A stretch of 64,000 bases of DNA, from contig DPRR01000001.1 of NCBI GenBank assembly GCA_003538625.1, positions 73,054 to 137,053 on the forward strand, read 5' to 3'. The translations under genes were made by a program, and so were the position numbers. The DNA is from Ignavibacteriales bacterium. Lineage in GTDB: Bacteria > Bacteroidota > Ignavibacteria > Ignavibacteriales > Ignavibacteriaceae. The notes beneath the pieces were generated by a model. That model was not told where the DNA came from. It saw nothing but the letters and a program-made list of their open reading frames with translations, and made no database searches. Each line of letters opens with the position of its first letter. Position 1 is the stretch's first letter. Below, in pieces: positions 60,321 to 64,000 of the stretch.

Positions 60321-61064
60321 CTAAGCATTGAGAATAATCTTCTCTGCTTCATTTACGCCTAATGGTGTAATATGACAACTTTCATCTTTTTTATATTCAA
60401 TAAACAAATCAGAATCAAGTTTTGCTAATACTTTTTTAAAGGCAGATTTGTCTTTGTATTTTGTATTAGCTTGTAATTGTTCTTTTCTTTGTGGGCTTGT
60501 ATCATACAAAAGGATTAAAACCTTTTTATCAATCCTCATATTTTTATTTAATATTCTCGTAATTCCGTCCTGTTTCCAAAGTATATCCAATTGGCGTTGT
60601 GTAATCTGTGATATTAATTTATCCGTTTCATTCATAACGATTGTACTGTTCAAACGAATAAGCTCGGCAAGAGTCCATTTTACAGATTGAAATATTAACG
60701 TTGCATCAATTTGATTTGGTTTAACCAAACCAATATGCCCAACTCCGCGTTTATTCCTAATAGCATAAACCGAATAAAGAGTTCTTGGGATTAGAATACG
60801 ATAAGATTCATCACCTGTCCCATTTTCATAACTTCGTAATATACTATCATTGAATGATTGAAGTGATGTACCGATGGGGGTATAACTACCAAATAATTTA
60901 AATTCAATAAATCTTCTAACAGCTTCAACAAAATGCCCGGCATCTAATTCAGTAACTTTCCAATTTTTAGAAACAAAATTCTTTTCAATTTCCTCATAAG
61001 AAGAAACTATCTCATTAGCTAAAGTGGCATCAGAAGCATTTTGCAATATTGTTTTTATAATCAT
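60321..61064 (-). CDS. HEPN-like protein with a winged-helix-like C-terminus
   Basis: This 247-residue helical protein has the motif IRNKRGVGHIG with R103 and H110 (R-N-x5-H), the spacing of HEPN ribonuclease/nucleotidyltransferase active sites. Around it lie helices AGHFVEAVRRFIEFKLF and a later KWTLAELIRL. The C-terminus (about 155-247) looks like a winged helix (QRQLDILWKQDGITRIL, AFKKVLAKLDSDLFIEYKKDESCHITPLGVNEAEKII). It is the last gene of the cyclase operon, overlapping the 178-residue gene by 4 bases. In the defence context it would be a candidate RNA-cleaving effector. The active site is inferred from the motif only, and other R-x-H proteins exist. Confidence 0.65.
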   Translation of the reverse strand: MIIKTILQNASDATLANEIVSSYEEIEKNFVSKNWKVTELDAGHFVEAVRRFIEFKLFGSYTPIGTSLQSFNDSILRSYENGTGDESYRILIPRTLYSVYAIRNKRGVGHIGLVKPNQIDATLIFQSVKWTLAELIRLNSTIVMNETDKLISQITQRQLDILWKQDGITRILNKNMRIDKKVLILLYDTSPQRKEQLQANTKYKDKSAFKKVLAKLDSDLFIEYKKDESCHITPLGVNEAEKIILNA

Positions 61065-61597
61065 AATGTTTTAAGAGATTGAATTAATTGAAGAGCTTGA
61101 GATTTACCAGGGATACTTAATTTAGCTGATTGCGATTTACTTTTGCCGGAAACTAATATATATGATTTAGCTGATTTAATGTGCGTTGCAAAATTTGTTG
61201 AATCCAAACATCCTTGATGTTCACAAGCTTCTCTAATCTCTTGGAAAGGAACATCTGGAGTACCAAGTTTATCTTTAGCCCACAAATATATTAAGGCTGT
61301 ATTAATGCTCTTTTCTTGTTTGTTTTTTCCGGTAACTTGCTTTAGAATTTTTATTTTGCCTTCGTGTTCAGTTAAAACATCTTGATAATCTTGAAGTCGA
61401 GTTAAAATCTGTCCATCGTTATTATCGTTATTTTCTTCATCTTTTTCTTCTCTATTCTTTGTTGGCAATTGTTGGAATTGCCCATCAATTATTTCTTTGA
61501 AAAGTTTAATTTGTTCTGATACAAAATTTTCTGAGCCACTTATTTCAAGTAATCCGTCTTTAAACGAAATCGATATTTTTGCATGTTGATCTTCCAT
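61061..61597 (-). CDS. Adaptor-like protein with winged-helix C-terminus (copy A)
   Basis: This 178-residue protein begins with a short beta-rich part AKISISFKDGLLEISGSENFVSEQIKLFKEII (6-36), followed by an acidic linker (EEKDEENNDNNDG) and a C-terminal winged-helix-like domain NTALIYLWAKDKLGTPDVPFQEIREACEHQGC...SYILVSGKSKSQSAKLSIPGKSQAL. The N-terminal pattern (KI-x-x-S...EIS-x5-V-x-E-x7-I) is repeated in the 163-residue gene at 62244. It lies between the HEPN-like gene (4-base overlap) and the cyclase (20-base gap). Probably nucleic acid- or partner-binding. Family not recognised. Confidence 0.65.
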   Translation of the reverse strand: MEDQHAKISISFKDGLLEISGSENFVSEQIKLFKEIIDGQFQQLPTKNREEKDEENNDNNDGQILTRLQDYQDVLTEHEGKIKILKQVTGKNKQEKSINTALIYLWAKDKLGTPDVPFQEIREACEHQGCLDSTNFATHIKSAKSYILVSGKSKSQSAKLSIPGKSQALQLIQSLKTL

Positions 61598-61617
61598 TTT
61601 TTTACTCCAGTATTTTA

Positions 61618-62241
61618 TTAAATAGAAATTAATTTGTAAAAATTAATCTTGCCAAGACCTTTTAAACTTTCGCTTAGCGAACTTATTTTATATCCAAATA
61701 TGGTATCATTTTTTAATTGCAATACTTCATAAAATTCTTCTGAAAAGACAATTTCATTTTGATTAACAAATTTTGAAATTCGTGCACATCTATCTACACA
61801 TCTTCCAATTGGATCATACTGTGTACTATCTAGAATGTCTCCATTCACACAATTTCCAAAATCAATTGATGCTTTAGAATTAATTTTAAATTTACCTTTG
61901 TTGTATTGCTTTAATCCATCAAAATTTTGGAACACTTCCGTGCAGCATTGGATAATCTTTTTAGCATCAATATCTATTTCAAATATTGCCATAATTTCAT
62001 CACCAATAGTCTTAACAATACTACCATTATATTGACGGATAATTTTAGCAGTTCTAGCAAGGAATATCTTTTGTCTCATAATCCAAAATGAATCAGGTAG
62101 ATTACTTTCAATGCAATATTGCTTCAATTCGGTGGAATCGCACAAATCAATCATCAAAACGAATAAGTCTTTAGATTCAACGAAAGACTCTAAAGTATCA
62201 GTAAGATTCTCTATCTTATTAATTGAATCAGGCTTTGGCAT
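61618..62241 (-). CDS. Class III nucleotide cyclase (stand-alone catalytic domain)
   Basis: This 207-residue protein is a single cyclase homology domain, cytosolic. Metal ligands are D32 in FVLMIDLCDSTEL and D81 in IVKTIGDEIMAIF; K77 precedes the second, the base-contacting Lys of adenylate cyclases. The segment YDPIGRCVDRCARI holds D143, the position of the second base residue, and R154, the transition-state Arg. The usual Asn of V-N-x-A-x-R is D150. No regulatory, membrane or receiver domain is attached. It is flanked by 20 and 2 bases from similar adaptor genes in a five-gene operon. The arrangement suggests cyclic-nucleotide signalling in defence, as in Pycsar. Base specificity cannot be settled by eye. 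Confidence 0.85.
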   Translation of the reverse strand: MPKPDSINKIENLTDTLESFVESKDLFVLMIDLCDSTELKQYCIESNLPDSFWIMRQKIFLARTAKIIRQYNGSIVKTIGDEIMAIFEIDIDAKKIIQCCTEVFQNFDGLKQYNKGKFKINSKASIDFGNCVNGDILDSTQYDPIGRCVDRCARISKFVNQNEIVFSEEFYEVLQLKNDTIFGYKISSLSESLKGLGKINFYKLISI

Positions 62242-62243
62242 TT

Positions 62244-62735
62244 TTATTCTGACATTGTATTTAGAACAAAATCTTCACCTGTTATTGTCAGGAACCAATT
62301 ATTCCCAACACTATTTAGAAAAGCTTTTTTCTTCGCTTGCCTTAATGCATCCGTTATATTGATTTTGTTCCACCCGGGATAGCCTACTTGCCTAAATAAA
62401 TCTTTTACATCTGATGATTGGACGTCATTCCTTTCTTCTATCTTTGATAAGAAATAGATAAAAAACGTTACAATATCTGGTCGAGATTTAATATCCTTAG
62501 AATGAATATAATTGCGATAAAACTCATTAACCGGTATTTTACCAACTTTGTGCGTCTTAACTTGTGTAGATGATTCTTTAGTTTTGGTCTCTTCTTTTTT
62601 TGCGATTATATCCGTTTTACTTAACAAATGATTTATCGCATCAGAATATTTTTTTTCCTTTTCTTCTACCCAAATTTTATCATGACTGGATATTTCAATT
62701 GCACCAATAGAAACCAAAATCTTGTAATGTTCCAT
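62244..62735 (-). CDS. Adaptor-like protein with winged-helix C-terminus (copy B)
   Basis: This 163-residue protein starts EHYKILVSIGAIEISSHDKIWVEEKEKKYSDAI, with the same pattern as the start of the 178-residue gene (AKISISF...LEISGSENFVSEQ). A linker rich in Lys/Thr follows, then a C-terminal winged-helix-like domain TFFIYFLSKIEERNDVQSSDVKDLFRQVGY...DALRQAKKKAFLNSVGNNWFLTITGEDFVLNTM. It ends 2 bases before the cyclase start. The two proteins are probably diverged paralogues. Function unknown. Confidence 0.65.
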   Translation of the reverse strand: MEHYKILVSIGAIEISSHDKIWVEEKEKKYSDAINHLLSKTDIIAKKEETKTKESSTQVKTHKVGKIPVNEFYRNYIHSKDIKSRPDIVTFFIYFLSKIEERNDVQSSDVKDLFRQVGYPGWNKINITDALRQAKKKAFLNSVGNNWFLTITGEDFVLNTMSE

Positions 62736-62789
62736 TATAATTCTCCACTTATTATTGTTTTGACATCATACTAATTATTTAAATTAAAT

Positions 62790-63410
62790 TTAATTATCCT
62801 TTTTTCTGATTCTCAAATGAATGCGTTTTATTTTATTTCTCGATGTTTCACTCGCTTTTGGGATCCGTTTATATTCCTTAGAATAAATATATTCCAATAG
62901 TTTTGCGAGTTGAGTTAAATGATTAGGATTTAATTTCTTTAATTCCTGATCTTCTTTTAATGATTCTTTAAAAGCTTTTTTATTTCGTCGTGATTCTTTA
63001 ATTACACTAGCTTCTTGATAAAATTTATACGACTCCGCCAAATTTTTAATTCCTTCTGCCGAAGATTTAATGAAATTTGGTAAGTGTTTTAATAAAATAT
63101 ATAGGATTACAAAATTCTGAGAGTTTTCAAGTGCCTCTCTAATAACAGCCTCAATTGATCCTTGCCGAATTTCATAAATTTTTATTTGTTCCCATTTTCT
63201 ATGTGCATAAGAATAAATTCCATCGGAATATAATCGTCCATAAAATTTATCAATTATTGCGAAGTAATTACTTAACTCTCTAAAAGTTAATTCTTCCGAA
63301 CTTATTCCAATTACTAATTCTAGTTCAGAATCTTTTGGAATTTCAACAGGTATAAAAAGTCCTTTAATTTCATCAATAGCATATCTAGAAATTATTGGTT
63401 TATCTTCCAT
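62790..63410 (-). CDS. Hypothetical protein with hydrophobic segment, 206 aa (first gene of cyclase operon)
   Basis: The N-terminal domain (1-100) has SELELVIGISSEELTFRELSNYFAIIDKFYGRLYSDG and a strand KIYEIRQGSIEAVIREAL. The G-S turn resembles a group of uncharacterised bacterial proteins with L-x-I-x-x-I-x-x-G-S. A hydrophobic helix NFVILYILLKHLPNFIK (about 104-120) follows, then a long charged helical tail (SRRNKKAFKESLKEDQELKKL). It may sit at the membrane. AGAGAAAGAT precedes the ATG, and 14 bases further upstream is a TGTCACG hairpin. Role unknown. Confidence 0.6.
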   Translation of the reverse strand: MEDKPIISRYAIDEIKGLFIPVEIPKDSELELVIGISSEELTFRELSNYFAIIDKFYGRLYSDGIYSYAHRKWEQIKIYEIRQGSIEAVIREALENSQNFVILYILLKHLPNFIKSSAEGIKNLAESYKFYQEASVIKESRRNKKAFKESLKEDQELKKLNPNHLTQLAKLLEYIYSKEYKRIPKASETSRNKIKRIHLRIRKKDN

Positions 63411-63422
63411 ATCTTTCTCTTG

Positions 63423-63444
63423 CTGTCACGATCGCATCGTGACA
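63423..63444. promoter_or_regulatory. TGTCACG hairpin just upstream of the cyclase operon
   Basis: CTGTCACGAT-cgc-ATCGTGACA is a near-perfect dyad ending 13 bases before the first ATG of the operon (63410). It resembles the dyad at 60269-60292 beyond the other end. It might be an operator, a leader hairpin or a repeat copy; sequence alone cannot tell. Confidence 0.5.
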
Positions 63445-63744
63445 AAACTTAAATCCCTCAGCACCACACACACTCAATTACGTGCAATGCTGCACACAAA
63501 ACTTCACACATAAAAAACTTGTGGTAGAAAAAAGAAAAGTGTACCCATCAAAACAAAGGAAGATAAAAATCATATTTACAGAAGGTAATAAATAAGACCA
63601 GACCCAATAAAAACTTGCCGACTCTAAAACCACCAACAAGTACTCCCTTATGGCAAAAGTGAGGAGAGAGTATAAAACTATTTATGCAAACGTAAACAAA
63701 TTAAATTGTAATCTCAATTAACAATCAGCAATAAATTAATAAAA

Positions 63745-63776
63745 ACAAAAAACCCCTCGCTTAAAAAAGCGTGGGG
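63745..63776 (-). terminator. Rho-independent terminator downstream of the right-end gene
   Basis: Read on the minus strand, CCCC-a-CGCTT...AAGCG-a-GGGG forms a stem ending in a T-run. It lies 130 bases after the stop of the gene at 63906. GGACTTAAGACC before it resembles the GGACATAAGAGCC before the terminators at 22067 and 24105. The 495-bp gap 63411-63905 holds this, the TGTCACG hairpin and no gene. Confidence 0.8.
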
Positions 63777-63905
63777 TCTTAAGTCCGCAAACAGAAAAAC
63801 TAACCTACTCACTCACTTATGTTTTTATTAATTATTTATTTAAATCTAATTGAAGACTGCCAACTGTAGACTGCATACTTCAACGTTGCTGCTCTCAACC
63901 AACAC

Positions 63906-64000
63906 TCAACTCGGCTCCACTGGTGTATCCGGCTGCTCGTGTCTTACACCAATATCGTGTATCTCACGGGCAATTTTATACTGGTTATAAAACTCATTAT
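63906..64000 (-). CDS. C-terminal part of a paralogue of the 21100 gene (partial)
   Basis: On the minus strand the last 31 residues read NEFYNQYKIAREIHDIGVRHEQP and end TPVEPS at a TGA (63906-63908). This aligns with the end of the 246-residue protein at 21100-21840 (FYLEYKNARVIKDLGHRFNPQDPETPTDP), including the Pro-rich tail, here much shorter. The rest of the gene lies beyond the window. Two copies near islands suggest a mobile or phage-related family, but the function is not known. Confidence 0.75.
   Translation of the reverse strand, partial: NEFYNQYKIAREIHDIGVRHEQPDTPVEPS

Noticed and set aside
60128..60331. A 67-residue plus-strand ORF in the repeat-filled gap
   Set aside because: It runs across the composite repeat and the start of the next gene, with no ribosome site; not gene-like.

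Overview
The window is a chromosomal segment of an AT-rich (about one third GC, judged by eye) Gram-negative bacterium, most likely from Ignavibacteria or a neighbouring Bacteroidota/Chlorobi-group lineage. Three secreted proteins end in a type IX secretion (T9SS) sorting domain with the motif NPFNP. Lipoproteins, an OmpA-family protein and a DUF4382 protein point to an outer membrane. No tRNA, rRNA, CRISPR array or complete insertion sequence was seen.

Layout: 1-14.2 kb is mostly core: a possible DUF4295-like small protein, an aldo/keto reductase, plsY-gpsA (phospholipid synthesis), dgt, a T9SS cargo protein and recG. These are followed by a tight four-gene block of two ATP-grasp ligases, a GNAT acetyltransferase and a lysine 2,3-aminomutase-like radical SAM enzyme. 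14.2-24.8 kb is an accessory island, nearly all on the minus strand. It holds an XRE regulator, a 21-bp tandem repeat array, an operon with a methyltransferase fused to an Mrr-like nuclease domain plus HEPN-like and DUF5677-like proteins, and orphan secreted or unknown genes with repeated terminators. 24.9-34.4 kb holds nadK and a surface-polysaccharide cluster (glycosyltransferases, flippase, methyltransferase, polyprenyl-phosphate sugar transferase). 34.4-46.1 kb is mixed housekeeping and envelope functions: ferredoxin, TPR lipoprotein, Nudix, SDR, P-type proton ATPase with a HEAT protein, T9SS cargo, a secreted EEP phosphohydrolase and a DUF2779 nuclease-like protein. 46.3-52.4 kb holds two plus-strand operons, UbiA/lipid kinase/ThiL-like and alpha-oxoamine synthase/B12-radical SAM, which may be lipid related. 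52.4-57.4 kb is envelope proteins. 57.4-64 kb is a second accessory region with another 21-bp array, a WYL regulator, a DinB-family protein, many palindromic repeats and a five-gene minus-strand operon built around a class III nucleotide cyclase.

The best candidate for an undescribed system is that cyclase operon (60.3-63.4 kb). It combines a small stand-alone class III cyclase whose usual transition-state Asn appears to be Asp, two mutually similar adaptor-like proteins with winged-helix C-termini on either side of it, a HEPN-like protein with a winged-helix tail, and a 206-residue protein with a hydrophobic patch. The organisation resembles cyclic-nucleotide antiphage systems such as Pycsar, but none of the usual Pycsar effectors is visible. 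Palindromes with the core TGTCACG lie at both ends of the operon. Second-rank candidates are the aminomutase/ATP-grasp block, the methyltransferase/HEPN-like island and the two unrelated-looking 21-bp-period arrays.

Interspersed palindromic repeats are a theme of this genome. At least four families occur, one inserted in frame within the thiL-like gene, and copies sit at the edges of both accessory islands. All functional calls are from reading the sequence by eye. No database search was run.
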